Shown in pieces: positions 1-9,633 of a stretch of 64,000 bases of DNA. The position numbers and the translations under genes were made by a program. Location of the stretch: positions 248,001 through 312,000 of the forward strand of contig NZ_CP114040.1 of assembly GCF_026965555.1 (NCBI RefSeq). The letters are read 5' to 3'. Origin of the DNA: Nannocystis punicea (GTDB lineage: Bacteria; Myxococcota_A; Polyangia; Nannocystales; Nannocystaceae). The notes beneath the pieces were generated by a model that saw nothing but the letters and a program-made list of their open reading frames with translations, searched no databases and was not told where the DNA came from. The number at the start of each line of letters is the position of its first letter. The first letter of the stretch is position 1.

Positions 1-1
1 C

Positions 2-232
2 GCCGGCCTCCCGGAAGAGACCGTCGACCCACGCAAGCAGGCCCGACTTCGACGAGGAGCGGCCGCGTGGCTGGTCGGTCGCGACCTGTGGGAGACGGTG
101 GCCGTGCGCTTCGACGTCGTCAGCGTGCTGAGCAGCTCGAGCGACGACGCGCTCGCTCCTGAGGACCCAAGCGCGAAGGCCCCGCGGATCCGCTGGATCC
201 TCGGGGCCTTCGAAGCCGATCGCACGCCGTGA
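2..232 (+). CDS. YraN/UPF0102 family protein, C-terminal part
   Basis: The open frame runs in from the left edge and ends at TGA 230-232, giving 76 residues of a C-terminus. Seen: VDPRKQARLRR, then VRFDVVSV, then IRWILGAF. This order (basic K-Q helix, R-F-D-V-V strand, final I..I..AF strand) is the signature of the UPF0102/YraN family, predicted Holliday-junction-resolvase-like nucleases of about 110-130 residues. The N-terminal half with the catalytic acidic residues lies outside the window. The last 70 bases are part of a 113-bp tandem duplication, so a relic of this C-terminus is repeated downstream. The gene is convergent with the lipoprotein gene that ends at 349. Family call fairly sure; cellular role not established for most members. 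Confidence 0.75.
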   Translation, partial: AGLPEETVDPRKQARLRRGAAAWLVGRDLWETVAVRFDVVSVLSSSSDDALAPEDPSAKAPRIRWILGAFEADRTP

Positions 233-389
233 GGCTCAGGCGCCGGTCGTGTCGGTCGGCGTCGGCGTCGACATCGGACCCAAGCGCGAAGGCCCCGCGG
301 ATCCGCTGGATCCCCGGGGCCTTCGAAGCCGATCGCACGCCGTGAGGCTCAGGCGCCGGTCGTGTCGGTCGGCGTCGGCGTCGGCATCA
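164..389. repeat. 113-bp tandem duplication at a convergent gene junction
   Basis: Positions 164-276 and 277-389 are near-identical copies: one internal T/C difference around 219/332 and a few changes at the very end. Each copy contains the end of the YraN frame and the end of the lipoprotein gene on the other strand. The left copy supplies the working YraN stop (230-232) and the right copy supplies the working lipoprotein stop (349-351), so both genes keep intact ends while a relic of each lies in the other copy. Confidence 0.9.
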
Positions 390-975
390 TCATGTCGTTG
401 CCGCAGATCGGCTTGCCGCTCTGGTCGGTCGGGAACTTGGCGCACTCGGTGGCCGTCTCGTCGACGGCGCCGGCCGAGAGGTCGTCGTTGCACACGCAGA
501 GCTTCTGGCAGCACAGCTCGCCGAGCGTCTGGATCGCCACGCAGCTGAAGCCGGTGGCGCAGCTCGTCTCCTTGGCGAGGACCTGCTGGCCGATGCCGCC
601 GTCCTTGCAGTCGTCGTCGTCGCCGCAGGTCTTCGAGCACATCGAGCGCTCCAGCACGAACGTCGAGGCCAGCTTGCACTCGCCCTCGACGCACGCGAAG
701 CGGGCCTTGCCGTCTTCGCTGGCCGCGTTGCACATCTCGTCGGTGGTGCACGGAGCGGTCGGCGGCTCCTGCTCGTCGGCGTAGACGCAGAGGAGGTCGT
801 TGCAGCTCAGGGCCGGGAAGGTCACGACCTTGTCGGCCGGCGGGTCGACGTCGCCATGATTGCAGGGCGCGCCGACATCGCCCTTCGGACAGGCGGCGAG
901 GAGCGGCACGAGGAGCAGGGCGCCCAACGCGTTGGCGACGGTGCGCAAGAGAGCAGGCGTGCGAGTGACTTGCAT
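349..975 (-). CDS. cysteine-rich secreted lipoprotein
   Basis: 208 residues. ATG at 975 is chosen because it starts a good lipoprotein signal: basic start, hydrophobic stretch, lipobox LLAAC with the acylated Cys at residue 29. The mature part holds many Cys residues in short spacings (CTTDEMC, CSKTCGDDDDC, CCQKLCVC), which suggests a disulfide-bonded extracytoplasmic domain like those common in myxobacterial lipoproteins. The tail is a low-complexity PTPTPTDTTGA. A longer frame upstream exists but adds a non-signal leader. I do not recognise a characterised family. It is convergent with the YraN gene and its last codons lie in the 113-bp duplication. No partner gene is apparent. Confidence 0.75.
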   Translation of the reverse strand: MQVTRTPALLRTVANALGALLLVPLLAACPKGDVGAPCNHGDVDPPADKVVTFPALSCNDLLCVYADEQEPPTAPCTTDEMCNAASEDGKARFACVEGECKLASTFVLERSMCSKTCGDDDDCKDGGIGQQVLAKETSCATGFSCVAIQTLGELCCQKLCVCNDDLSAGAVDETATECAKFPTDQSGKPICGNDMMMPTPTPTDTTGA

Positions 976-1748
976 GTGGCGTCTCAGTCTTGGCGGCCGA
1001 ACAGGTTTCCCATCGTACACTGCCGGACCATAGGGTCAAGCGCCGCGAAACGGCGGTAGAAGCCCTGCGCATCGGCCTCCACGCAGATCTCGCAATCCAG
1101 CCCCCTCCGGGCCCGCCCGTTCTCGTCCGCTCGCGTCCGCTGGCTCGCGTCGGCGTCGCCCCGACCTCGGCGGCCGATCGCGTCGGAAAGGGTCCGGACG
1201 GGCTCTCAGACCACCATTGCCGGTGGGCGCGGCACCTCGAGGGTCGGCGGACGGCGAGCGCTGCCCGACGTCGATAACCGGGATCTTCAAGTGGGCGATC
1301 TCCACCCCACCCGTACATCTCCCCCAGACGCCCGCAGGCCCCGTTCTGGCCGGTATGCCCGTGTAAAAAATCACGGCCCTCAGCCCGGGCGGCGCCGGAA
1401 TTTTCGCAAGCCGGCCGGAACCTCCGCAGATCGGCGGAAGCTGGGCCCCGTTGCAGGTCGGCGAGCGGTTCACCGGGTCCGGGGTGTGTAGTCCCGGGTC
1501 AGGGCCGCTGGCGGGTCGCTGCGCGAAAACCTCCGCGACCCTCGGCTTCTTCCTTTCCGTGCGCCCGACCCTTCCAAACCCGTCGCGGCTGGCTCTTGCG
1601 GCTGCGAGCGCGCCGCTGGTATCGTCCGAAAACCCTATGAAGGCCCGCAGTGCGCCGCGCAGGTCCACCTACCATGGCCTGCAACTTTGTGATTGAGGGT
1701 CTGCTCTCGGATCGCCGAAACTCCGCACGCTGAGGACGCATCGACCGC
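976..1748. other. 773-bp intergenic region without a supported gene
   Basis: Only overlapping GC-driven frames occur here, none with a ribosome site or recognisable domain. The interval separates the divergent lipoprotein gene from the TPR/gliding cluster and must hold the promoters of both. The only AT-rich patches are around 1364-1375 (GTGTAAAAAATCAC) and 1678-1700; I cannot assign a convincing -35/-10 pair in either. Confidence 0.5.
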
Positions 1749-3518
1749 ATGAAATCGCTCCGCCAACTGACGTCCACCACTCTTCTCAGTCTTTGCGCCA
1801 CGTGGGCCCTGTACGCGGCGCCGGCTGTGGCCGGTCCGCCGCCCCCGCCTCCGGCGAAAAGCCCCGCCGTCCCGCCGCCCACGGGAGGTCCGGCTGTCCC
1901 GCCGCCGTCCGGTGGCCCGGTGGCTGCACCCAGCAACCCTGACGGTGCAGCCACGGGCGTGCTGGCCGAGGCCGAGGACAAGTACAAGGCCGAGGATTAC
2001 CAGGGCGCGGCGGTCATCTTCCACGCGGTCGCGAGCGGCAAGACCCCGGGCGACAAGTCGCGGGCCCAGTTCTGGCTCGGCAAGTCGCTGTACAAGCTGC
2101 AGTACTACGCCGTCTCGCTGGCCATCCTCGGCGAGATCGTGACTGCGGGCCCGAGCCACCCGTACCACAAGCTGACGCTGCCGTGGCTCGCGTCGCTGAG
2201 CCGCGAGCTGCCCGAAGGCGCCGGCGTGCTCGAGAAGGTCGGTACGTACAAGCCGACCGAGCTCGAGGACTCGGCCTTCGACGAGGTGCGCGACGAGCTG
2301 TACTACCTGCTCGGCCGCTTCTACTACCAGAAGGGCGACCTCGGTCAGTCGATCGCGCTGCTCGGCCAGGTGCCGGACAACAGCGATTACTACATCCCGG
2401 CGCAGTTCTTCCTCGGCGTCGCCGAGACGCGTGAGTTCCACGGTCCGCAGGCGGTCGAGGCGTTCAAGAACGTCCTCCGCAAGAACATCTCGCTCAAGGA
2501 GCTGTGGGCGAAGGACAAGAAGAAGCGCAAGAAGGAAGCCAAGGCCAAGGCCAAGCTCGCCAAGAAGAACAAGACGAAGCAGCTGGCCGGCGAGGTCGAG
2601 GAGCTGAGCTTCGAGGAGGAGATGCAGCGCTACGAGGAGCGGGCCAACCTCGCCCTCGGCTACATCTTCTACCAGGTCGGCAAGTACGACACGGCGCTCA
2701 AGTACTACGACAAAATCCCGCTCGCGTCGCCGTACTGGCTCGACTCGATCCTCGCGTCTTCGTGGACGGAGTTCCGCCTCGTCGAGGTCGAGCCCGAACA
2801 GGCGAACATCCACTACCAGCGCACGCTCGGCTACATCCACACGCTCAACGCGCCGTTCTTCTACGACTACCTGTACCCCGAGTCGATCATCCTCAAGGCA
2901 GTGACGTACTACTTCAACTGCCGCTACCAGCCCGCGAAGCTGGCGATCGAGGAGTTCAACCGCAAGTACCCGAAGACCCGCGACGACCTCAAGGACCTGC
3001 TCGCCAAGGCGCCCGAGGACTTCGCGCTGTTCGACCTCAGCGTCAAGATCCGCAACAGCGAGTCGAAGCTCGACCCGTTCGTCGAGGAGGTCGCCCAGAA
3101 GTCGCTGCAGGACAAGACGCTCGAGAAGAACTACGCGTTCGTCAACGAGCTGGTGCGCGAGCAGGGCCAGCTCGAGGACGCCAAGAGCGACTTCAAGGGC
3201 AGCCCGCTGGCGGAGCAGATCACGGAGACGCTCGACGGCCTGCTCTCGCTGGGCAAAGAGTCGACCGGCGCCCTCGCGCGTAACCGGTTGATGCAGCAGA
3301 TCCAGCAGATCAACGACCTCGAGCGCGAGGCGATCAAGATCGAGTACGAGATCTTGAACCGCATCAAGGCCGGTGACGCCGGCGCAGCCACCGAGCGCCG
3401 TCCGGTGCGACCGAAGGTCGACGCCGAGCACGAGATCTACAACTACAACGGCGAGTACTGGAAGGACGAGCTCGGTTACTACAACTACAAGGTTACCAGC
3501 CGCTGCAAGGAGGAGTAG
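1749..3518 (+). CDS. periplasmic TPR protein, first gene of gliding-type cluster
   Basis: 589 residues; ATG at 1749 has a GAGGA site shortly upstream. Residues 1-28 are a Sec signal peptide ending near APAVAG, followed by a Pro-rich linker (two PPPTGGP-like repeats). The rest is helical with TPR-type repeats (e.g. YYLLGRFYYQKGDLGQSIALLG, NLALGYIFYQVGKYDTALKYY shortened here to the typical A-L-Y positions) interrupted at about residues 250-285 by a Lys-rich KKKRKKEAKAKAK helix. C-terminus is Tyr-rich. It stands directly before the GltD-like gene, separated by a hairpin, and has the same codon use, so it is likely co-functional with the gliding complex. Exact family not recognised; periplasmic location inferred from the signal peptide. 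Confidence 0.8.
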   Translation: MKSLRQLTSTTLLSLCATWALYAAPAVAGPPPPPPAKSPAVPPPTGGPAVPPPSGGPVAAPSNPDGAATGVLAEAEDKYKAEDYQGAAVIFHAVASGKTPGDKSRAQFWLGKSLYKLQYYAVSLAILGEIVTAGPSHPYHKLTLPWLASLSRELPEGAGVLEKVGTYKPTELEDSAFDEVRDELYYLLGRFYYQKGDLGQSIALLGQVPDNSDYYIPAQFFLGVAETREFHGPQAVEAFKNVLRKNISLKELWAKDKKKRKKEAKAKAKLAKKNKTKQLAGEVEELSFEEEMQRYEERANLALGYIFYQVGKYDTALKYYDKIPLASPYWLDSILASSWTEFRLVEVEPEQANIHYQRTLGYIHTLNAPFFYDYLYPESIILKAVTYYFNCRYQPAKLAIEEFNRKYPKTRDDLKDLLAKAPEDFALFDLSVKIRNSESKLDPFVEEVAQKSLQDKTLEKNYAFVNELVREQGQLEDAKSDFKGSPLAEQITETLDGLLSLGKESTGALARNRLMQQIQQINDLEREAIKIEYEILNRIKAGDAGAATERRPVRPKVDAEHEIYNYNGEYWKDELGYYNYKVTSRCKEE

Positions 3519-3528
3519 CCGCGGCGGC

Positions 3529-3563
3529 GCCGGCGAGGTCATGCGCGCGACCTCGCCGGCGTT
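3529..3563 (+). terminator. hairpin terminator or attenuator
   Basis: A perfect 12-bp stem, 3529-3540 against 3549-3560 (GCCGGCGAGGTC and its complement), with an 8-nt loop, is followed by only a short T stretch (GTTTGAC). It begins 10 bases after the stop of the first TPR gene. With the weak T tract it may reduce rather than end transcription into the GltD-like gene. Confidence 0.6.
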
Positions 3564-3621
3564 TGACAAGAGCCAGCAACAAGGCCGGGTCCCGTGGACC
3601 CGCCATCTGAGGTAGAGGTCC

Positions 3622-6600
3622 ATGAAGCCACACAGCCATCCCCGCAAGTTTCGCAAGCTGAACATCCTGAGCGGAGTCGGTCTCGCGGTGGTCGTCTTCG
3701 CCGCCGCGGCTCCTGCCAGCGCGCAGGCCCCGGCGGAGGGCGGCGCCGAGGCGAACAGTGCCGTCAAGTACAACCGCAAGTCCGGCAAGGTCCGCACCAA
3801 GGACACGCTCGACACGAAGTTCAAGGAAGAGCAAGAGAAGCAGCAGAAGGAGACGAAGCGCCGCGTCGAGATGATGGAAGGCAGCTCGTTTGCGAAGAAG
3901 CGCGCCGCGGTCGCCCAGGAGATCGCCGACACGCAGATCGAGCAGCTCAAGCGCCTCCTCAACGCGACCGACAAGTCTCACCCGGACTACCCGGACCTGC
4001 TGTACCGCCTGTCGGACCACTTCCTCGAGAAGAAGGCGTACTTCGAGACCCAGTCCGGCGCGCTCTACGACCCGATCTTCCAGGCTGAAGAGGCCAAGCA
4101 GAAGGGCAAGGCGGACCAGCTCAAGGCCAAGCAGGCCAAGTTCGACGCGTCGGCCAAGGCCGCGAGCGAGCAGGCGGTGAAGCTGTACAAGGCCCTCGTC
4201 ACCGATCCGGGCCTCAGCAAGTACAAGCGCCTCGACGAGGCGCTGTACTTCTACGCGTTCGAGCTCGGCCAGCTCAAGCGCGAGCAGGAGATGAAGGACG
4301 CGTACATCCGGCTGATCCAGGACTACCCGAACAGCCAGTACATCCCCAACGCGTACCTCAGCTTCGCCGACTACTACTTCAATCAGAGCAAGATCGGCGA
4401 CGCCCTCCAGCTGTACGAGAAGGTCATCACCTTCAAGGACAGCCCGGTCTACGCCTACGCGCTCTACAAGATGGCGTGGTGCCACCTGAACCCGGTCGGC
4501 ACCGCGGACCCGCGCTACGACCTCAGCCTCGACTTCTTCGTCAAGACGATCACCGCGACCCTCGAGGGCCGCGCCGGCAGCGAGGCCAACGCCAAGCAGC
4601 TGCGCCGCGACGCCCGTCGCGACCTCGTCCGCGCCTTCGTCATGGCCGGCAAGCCGTCCAAGGCGTGGGAGTTCTTCCAGAAGGTCGGCGACGGCCCGAA
4701 GGAAGACGAGAACATGTCCCGCAAGATGATGGAGCTGCTCGCGGTCCAGTACTTCGGGCAGGGCATGTACACCGAGTCGACGTACACCTACCACAAGCTG
4801 CAGGAGCTGTTCCCCGACGACGCGCAGACCTGTGAGTGGCAGGGCCGCGTCGTCATCAACGCGCTGGCGACCGACAACAAGGAGTTCCAGTGGACCGAGA
4901 CGGCGCGTCTTGGCGAGTACTGGGACAAGTTCAAGAACGGCTCGCAGAAGGAGGCCGTCAAGCGCAAGTGCCGGGACGAGACGCTCGACACGATGAAGCA
5001 GATGGCCACCGTGTGGCACGACGAGGCCGAGAAGACCAAGAACGAGGCCACGTACGCGCTGGCCGAGAAGGCCTACGAGGGCTTCCTCAAGACCTTCCCG
5101 AAGGACAAGGACTCGTACGAGATCCAGATGTACTACGCGGAGCTCCTGTGGGCCCGCGCCAGCTCGCTCATCGGTGACAAGAAGACCAAGCCCGACGGCC
5201 TCACCAAGTTCCGTCGCGCGCACGACGAGTTCGTCAAGGTCCTCGAGATCAACCCCGACGGCAAGTTCACGCAGGACGCTGCCTACGCGCAGATGCTCGC
5301 GATGAAGAACGCCCTCGAGTACGACGAGACGGGCGGCCAGGCCAAGTCCTGCAAGACGAACGCCGAGGGCGTGTGCGTCTACAAGGACAAGGAGAAGAAG
5401 AAGAAGACCAAGACCGACGAGAACACCAAGGGCGATCAGAGTCTGACGTACCCGGAGTCCGACTACTCCGAGGACGAGAAGAAGATGATCGAGGCGTACG
5501 ACATCTACCAGAAGTACGTCAAAGACCCGAAGGACCCCGAGCTGCCCAAGATCGTCTACCACCGGGCGAAGCTCATGATGGTGCACAACAAGTTCCAGGA
5601 GGCGCGCCCGCTCCTGGAGGAGATGGTCGTCAAGTTCGACGGCTCCATCTACGCCGCTTGGTGCTCCGAGATGCTCCTCGACATTCTGACGATCCGCTGG
5701 ATCGACAAGAATCTGACGCCCGAGGAGGCGATCAAGGCCTCGGACGACCTCGAGACCTGGTCCAAGAAGATGCAGAAGATGAAGGTCTACACGCATCCGG
5801 AGGCCGAAGAGCTCAAGGAGGCGATCCCGCGGCTGCTGGCCGGCATCGGCTGGAAGAAGGGCATGACCTACCTCGAGGCCGGCCGTAAGGGCGATCCGGA
5901 CGGCTACCGCAAGTGCGCCGAGCAGTTCATCGCCATCTACAACGAGTACGGCGACGCCCACGAGAAGGCCTCGACGCTGATCTGGAACGCGGCCGAGTGC
6001 TACGAGGCGGCCTTCCTGCTCGGTCAGTCGGTCCGCTTCCGCAAGATCCTGCTCGAGAAGTTCCCGAACAGCGAGCACTACCAGAAGACCCTGTCGAACC
6101 TCGCCGGCAACTACCAGGCCATCGCGATGTACGACAAGGCCGCGCAGCACATGGAGCTGTACGCGGAGAAGTACATCAAGGACAAGCAGTCGCCCGACTA
6201 CCTGCGCAACGCCTACCTGTTCCGCCTCGGCCTCGGCCAGGACGAGCAGGCCAGCGCCGACCTGTCGAAGTACGAGGGTCTCTACCGCAAGGACAACCCG
6301 GAGCTCGCGGCCAAGATCTTCTGGTCGAAGCACGACATCCTCAAGACCGAGGAAGAGAAGCTCAAGCACGCCGAGGAGTACCTCAAGATCTACGGCAAGA
6401 ACGGCGGCCTCGACCGTCGCATCGTCGCCGAGGCCACCATCGGCCAGATCTTGTGGCGCCAGTCGTGCGCCGAGGGCCTGCTCTACGACTCGTGCATCAC
6501 CATCAAGCGCAAGAAGGCCCAGGCCGGCGACAAGGCTCGCGCCGCCGCCGAGGCGTTGAAGAAGAAGGTCAAGAAGGGCACCGAGAAGAAGGGCGCCGCC

Positions 6601-7506
6601 GCTTCGACCAAGAAGCAGGAGATCCCGGAGTACTGCGGCTCCGCGACGTCCGGCATCATCACGGTCCACTCCCGTAACAAGAAGAAGGCGGACGAGGCCC
6701 AGAAGTACTTCGACAGCGTCCTCAAGATGGCGAAGAACAAGATCAACGTGCCCGAGGAGGACCGCGACCGGCGCGAGGACTTCGCCAACGCCGTCGCCAT
6801 GTCCGGCGTGTACAAGGCCGACCGCGGTTACGAGGAGTACCTCAAGATCGAGATGCCGGGCGGCCTGAGCTTCTTCGTCGAAGAGTGGAAGAAGGACGCT
6901 GGCCTGCCGAAGTGGGAGAAGGAGTACAAGGAGCAGGTCGCGAAGAAGGCCGACTCGACCAAGCGCTTCCTCGAGTTCTACGAGAAGAAGACCAAGCAGG
7001 GTCAGGCGCTGCAGGCCCAGTACGACGGTATCGTCGGCGCCAAGCAGAGCCCGTACTGGATGCTCGCCGCCGCCGCCCGTTCGGCCATGGTCTCGCAGAA
7101 CTACGCCGACCAGCTCTACCGCGCCGAGGTGCCGAAGGAGTTCAAGACCGAGGATCAGGCCTACGCCTTCTGCGACGAGCTCGGCGACCGCGCCCAGCCG
7201 ATCCAGGAGGACGCGGTGAAGAAGTTCTCGTTCTGCCTCGAGCGGTCGACGACCTTCCAGTTCTTCAACGAGTTCTCTCGTCTGTGCGAGGAGGAGCTCC
7301 AGCAGCGCGAGCCGGACAAGTACCCGGCCACCGAGGAGATCTTCGGCATCTCCCAGTACACCGCGAGCCGCCCCGACCGCGTCGACGTGCAGCTCGACCT
7401 CGAGGGTGAGAAGCGCAAGCCCTCCGTGGGCGCCGCCGCGGAGAAGCCCGCCGAGAAGGCCGATGAGAAGGCCGACGACAAGGGCGACGACGAGGACAGC
7501 GAGTGA
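3622..7506 (+). CDS. gltD: GltD/AgmU-like large periplasmic TPR protein
   Basis: 1294 residues. Signal peptide 1-35 (KFRKLNILSGVGLAVVVFAA, cleavage near ASAQA). The body is a long array of TPR-like helix pairs, e.g. LYRLSDHFLEKKAY, YIPNAYLSFADYYFNQSK and ALYKMAWCHLN, with Lys-rich inserts near residues 590 (KDKEKKKKTKTDEN) and 975-1000. The C-terminus is a Lys/Glu/Asp-rich tail. Size, signal peptide, TPR content and place before an AglT-like lipoprotein match the Myxococcus gliding protein GltD (AgmU), a periplasmic subunit of the focal-adhesion complex; this is recalled synteny, not a search result. The next gene starts 32 bases on with a strong ribosome site, so the two are probably co-transcribed. 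An ortholog used for intracellular transport or secretion rather than gliding cannot be excluded. Confidence 0.75.
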   Translation: MKPHSHPRKFRKLNILSGVGLAVVVFAAAAPASAQAPAEGGAEANSAVKYNRKSGKVRTKDTLDTKFKEEQEKQQKETKRRVEMMEGSSFAKKRAAVAQEIADTQIEQLKRLLNATDKSHPDYPDLLYRLSDHFLEKKAYFETQSGALYDPIFQAEEAKQKGKADQLKAKQAKFDASAKAASEQAVKLYKALVTDPGLSKYKRLDEALYFYAFELGQLKREQEMKDAYIRLIQDYPNSQYIPNAYLSFADYYFNQSKIGDALQLYEKVITFKDSPVYAYALYKMAWCHLNPVGTADPRYDLSLDFFVKTITATLEGRAGSEANAKQLRRDARRDLVRAFVMAGKPSKAWEFFQKVGDGPKEDENMSRKMMELLAVQYFGQGMYTESTYTYHKLQELFPDDAQTCEWQGRVVINALATDNKEFQWTETARLGEYWDKFKNGSQKEAVKRKCRDETLDTMKQMATVWHDEAEKTKNEATYALAEKAYEGFLKTFPKDKDSYEIQMYYAELLWARASSLIGDKKTKPDGLTKFRRAHDEFVKVLEINPDGKFTQDAAYAQMLAMKNALEYDETGGQAKSCKTNAEGVCVYKDKEKKKKTKTDENTKGDQSLTYPESDYSEDEKKMIEAYDIYQKYVKDPKDPELPKIVYHRAKLMMVHNKFQEARPLLEEMVVKFDGSIYAAWCSEMLLDILTIRWIDKNLTPEEAIKASDDLETWSKKMQKMKVYTHPEAEELKEAIPRLLAGIGWKKGMTYLEAGRKGDPDGYRKCAEQFIAIYNEYGDAHEKASTLIWNAAECYEAAFLLGQSVRFRKILLEKFPNSEHYQKTLSNLAGNYQAIAMYDKAAQHMELYAEKYIKDKQSPDYLRNAYLFRLGLGQDEQASADLSKYEGLYRKDNPELAAKIFWSKHDILKTEEEKLKHAEEYLKIYGKNGGLDRRIVAEATIGQILWRQSCAEGLLYDSCITIKRKKAQAGDKARAAAEALKKKVKKGTEKKGAAASTKKQEIPEYCGSATSGIITVHSRNKKKADEAQKYFDSVLKMAKNKINVPEEDRDRREDFANAVAMSGVYKADRGYEEYLKIEMPGGLSFFVEEWKKDAGLPKWEKEYKEQVAKKADSTKRFLEFYEKKTKQGQALQAQYDGIVGAKQSPYWMLAAAARSAMVSQNYADQLYRAEVPKEFKTEDQAYAFCDELGDRAQPIQEDAVKKFSFCLERSTTFQFFNEFSRLCEEELQQREPDKYPATEEIFGISQYTASRPDRVDVQLDLEGEKRKPSVGAAAEKPAEKADEKADDKGDDEDSE

Positions 7507-7538
7507 GGCCGGCAGGAGCCAGCAAAGGAGCGACCACC

Positions 7539-9008
7539 ATGCGTAACCTGATCAAGATCGCAAGCATCGGCGCCCTGGCTGTCGCATTGACGGCCTGCGG
7601 AAAGAACAAGACCGGCACCGAGAACCCGGACGGCGGCGGCGGTGGCGGTGGCGGCGGCGGCGGCGGCGGACCCACCGGGCCCGCGCCGGCCGAAGCCTCC
7701 AAGGAGGCGAAGAACGACTTCGCCGAGGCCGTGAAGACCTACAACGCGGCCAAGAGCGACGGCAAGCTCAGCGGCGACGAGTGCGAGCGCGTCGCGGGCG
7801 CGTTCCAGAAGGTCTACAAGACCCACGGCGTGCAGATGGCGCTGGCGCAGTTCAACTCGGGTGTCGTCCTCGAGGAGTGCGGCCAGGCCGACAAGGCCGA
7901 AGGCGTCTACTCCCAGCTCATCTCCCAGGCGCCCAAGTTCGACCTCGCCTACAACAACCTCGGCGTCATCTACTGGAAGAAGGGCCAGGAGTCGAAGGCC
8001 CTCGACATGTTCAAGAAGGGCGTCGAGGCCAACAAGCTGTCGGCCCGCGCCGCCCGTAACAACGTCGCCGGCCTGCTGCGTAACCAGTACGTCGGCAACA
8101 CCGACGTCAACGCCTTCAACGAGGCGGAGAAGTCGATCCAGGGCGTGCTCGCCCTCGACTCCGGCAACCAGGCCGCCTACGAGAACCTCGCGCGCATCTA
8201 CTACGACCGCGGTCACAGCAAGGACAAGTCGTACCTGGTGCTCGCGAACCTCGTGGTGACCCAGGGCGTCCGCGTGCTCAAGAACGAGGGCCGCGAGTCC
8301 GCCGACCTGTACAACATCCAGGGCCTGCTCCTGCTCGAGCGTCAGGACCAGGTCAACGCCCTCAAGGCGTTCAAGGAGTCGGTGCGGGTCGAGGCCAACC
8401 ACGTCGAGGCGAACCTCAACATCGGCTTCATCTCGATCCGCTTCCGCGACTACGCCACCGCCGAGAAGGCGTTCGAGATCGCCCTGAAGGACTCTCGTCA
8501 GGCCAAGAACACCGAGGCGCACCTCGCTCTCGGCGTCGCGCAGCGCGGCCTGAAGAAGTTCAAGGAGGCCGAGGGCTCGTACAACAAGGCGCTCAAGCTC
8601 AACGCCTCCGATCCGCGCCCGCTCTACAACCTCGGCGTGCTGTACCAGGACCACATCAGCACGCAGGACACCGTCGACACGGCGCAGAACGAGAAGCTCA
8701 TCAACGTCGCCAAGGGCCACTACAACAAGTTCATCGAGGCGGTGAAGAGCGACAAGAAGTGGAGTCAGCAGGTCCTGCTGGCCAAGGACCGCATCGCCAC
8801 CATCGATGAGACCATCGCCTTCAACCGCGTCTCCGAGGAGATGATGAAGAAGGCCAAGGAGCTCGAGGCGCAGGCGAAGAAGGCGGAAGAGGAAGAGCGC
8901 AAGCGACTCCTCGATCTCGAGAAGCAGGCCGAGGCCGCCGAGGCCGCGGGCGGTGCTCCCGCTCCGGCCGCAGGCGCAGCGCCCGCGGGTGGCACGCCTC
9001 CGAAGTAA
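7539..9008 (+). CDS. gltE: GltE/AglT-like TPR lipoprotein
   Basis: 489 residues. The ATG at 7539 is favoured over a frame start at 7503 because AAAGGAG lies 9 bases before it and it opens a lipoprotein signal with lipobox LTAC (Cys 20). A run of about 13 glycines follows the anchor as a flexible tether. Residues 60-420 hold tandem TPRs with textbook spacing (LAYNNLGVIYWKKGQESKALDMF, shortened: N-L-G..Y-A-L-F pattern). The C-terminus is a Glu/Lys helix (EAQAKKAEEEERKR) then Ala/Pro. Architecture and gene order match AglT/GltE of Myxococcus, an envelope TPR lipoprotein required for adventurous gliding. It ends at a strong terminator, closing the first transcription unit. Confidence 0.8.
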   Translation: MRNLIKIASIGALAVALTACGKNKTGTENPDGGGGGGGGGGGGGPTGPAPAEASKEAKNDFAEAVKTYNAAKSDGKLSGDECERVAGAFQKVYKTHGVQMALAQFNSGVVLEECGQADKAEGVYSQLISQAPKFDLAYNNLGVIYWKKGQESKALDMFKKGVEANKLSARAARNNVAGLLRNQYVGNTDVNAFNEAEKSIQGVLALDSGNQAAYENLARIYYDRGHSKDKSYLVLANLVVTQGVRVLKNEGRESADLYNIQGLLLLERQDQVNALKAFKESVRVEANHVEANLNIGFISIRFRDYATAEKAFEIALKDSRQAKNTEAHLALGVAQRGLKKFKEAEGSYNKALKLNASDPRPLYNLGVLYQDHISTQDTVDTAQNEKLINVAKGHYNKFIEAVKSDKKWSQQVLLAKDRIATIDETIAFNRVSEEMMKKAKELEAQAKKAEEEERKRLLDLEKQAEAAEAAGGAPAPAAGAAPAGGTPPK

Positions 9009-9031
9009 TCGGGAGCTCGTCATCCGCGCAT

Positions 9032-9062
9032 GAGGGGCGGCCGGACGGCCGCCCCTTTTTGC
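9032..9062 (+). terminator. rho-independent terminator after gltE-like gene
   Basis: Perfect 10-bp stem 9034-9043 / 9046-9055 (GGGGCGGCCG) with a 2-nt loop, immediately followed by TTTTTGCTT. It starts 23 bases after the stop at 9008. Confidence 0.85.
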
Positions 9063-9233
9063 TTGGTTCCGCGGGTCGCTCCGCGGGCCGGAGCGATCTC
9101 GCAGCCGAAGCCGTCTGCTCCCTTGTTCGCGCTCTCCGGCCGCCGCACCACAATCGCCGGGCGTTTACAAGGCTGGCCCGAGCGAGGTATGGTGCGTGAA
9201 GGTCCCAGGGGGACCGCTCCACGAGGTTTCACC

Positions 9234-9512
9234 ATGCGGCTCGCTCTGATCACTCTGCTGACCACTCTCTTCGCCTCGACCACCGCTTTCGCGGCGCCGG
9301 CCAGTGACCAGGACGCCGACAGCGCGGCCAACAAGGGCAAGGGCGGCAGCGGCACCACGGTCTACGACTTCGACGACGACAACGTCGACGGCGAGCTGCT
9401 CTCGCCCGAAGGCGCCAACATCGCCTCCCGTGGCCGCACCAAGCACGCCAGCCTCATCACCATCCGGCCGCACTTCATCCCCGAGCTCATCAAGATGGCC
9501 AACGATGTGTGA
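9234..9512 (+). CDS. small periplasmic CglF/GltF-like protein
   Basis: 92 residues. The ATG at 9234 begins a clean Sec signal peptide (MRLALITLLTTLFASTTAFA). The mature 70 residues are acidic then amphipathic: VYDFDDDNVDGELLSPEG, followed by KHASLITIRPHFIPELIKMA. The pattern Y-D-F-D-D-D-x-V-x-G-x-L-x-P-x-G and the final hydrophobic helix recall the small gliding proteins annotated CglF/GltF next to aglT and gltG in myxobacteria. That link is from memory and from position between GltE- and GltG-like genes. A longer upstream frame (from 9030) overlaps the terminator and is not the real start. Probably a periplasmic adaptor of the TPR complex. Confidence 0.65.
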   Translation: MRLALITLLTTLFASTTAFAAPASDQDADSAANKGKGGSGTTVYDFDDDNVDGELLSPEGANIASRGRTKHASLITIRPHFIPELIKMANDV

Positions 9513-9633
9513 TCCGGGCCCAGGGTCCGTGCTTTCACTCACGTTTCTTTTTTGAACAATCTCCCGAACCCCGGGAACCGCCACCGAAGCCCGCTGTCTC
9601 TGCCCGCGCAATCCGCCGGACCGAGGACCGAAC

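Noticed and set aside
1036..1668. Minus-strand frame of 210 codons in the first intergenic region
   Set aside because: No ribosome site, no domain, irregular codon use; frames on both strands overlap it equally.
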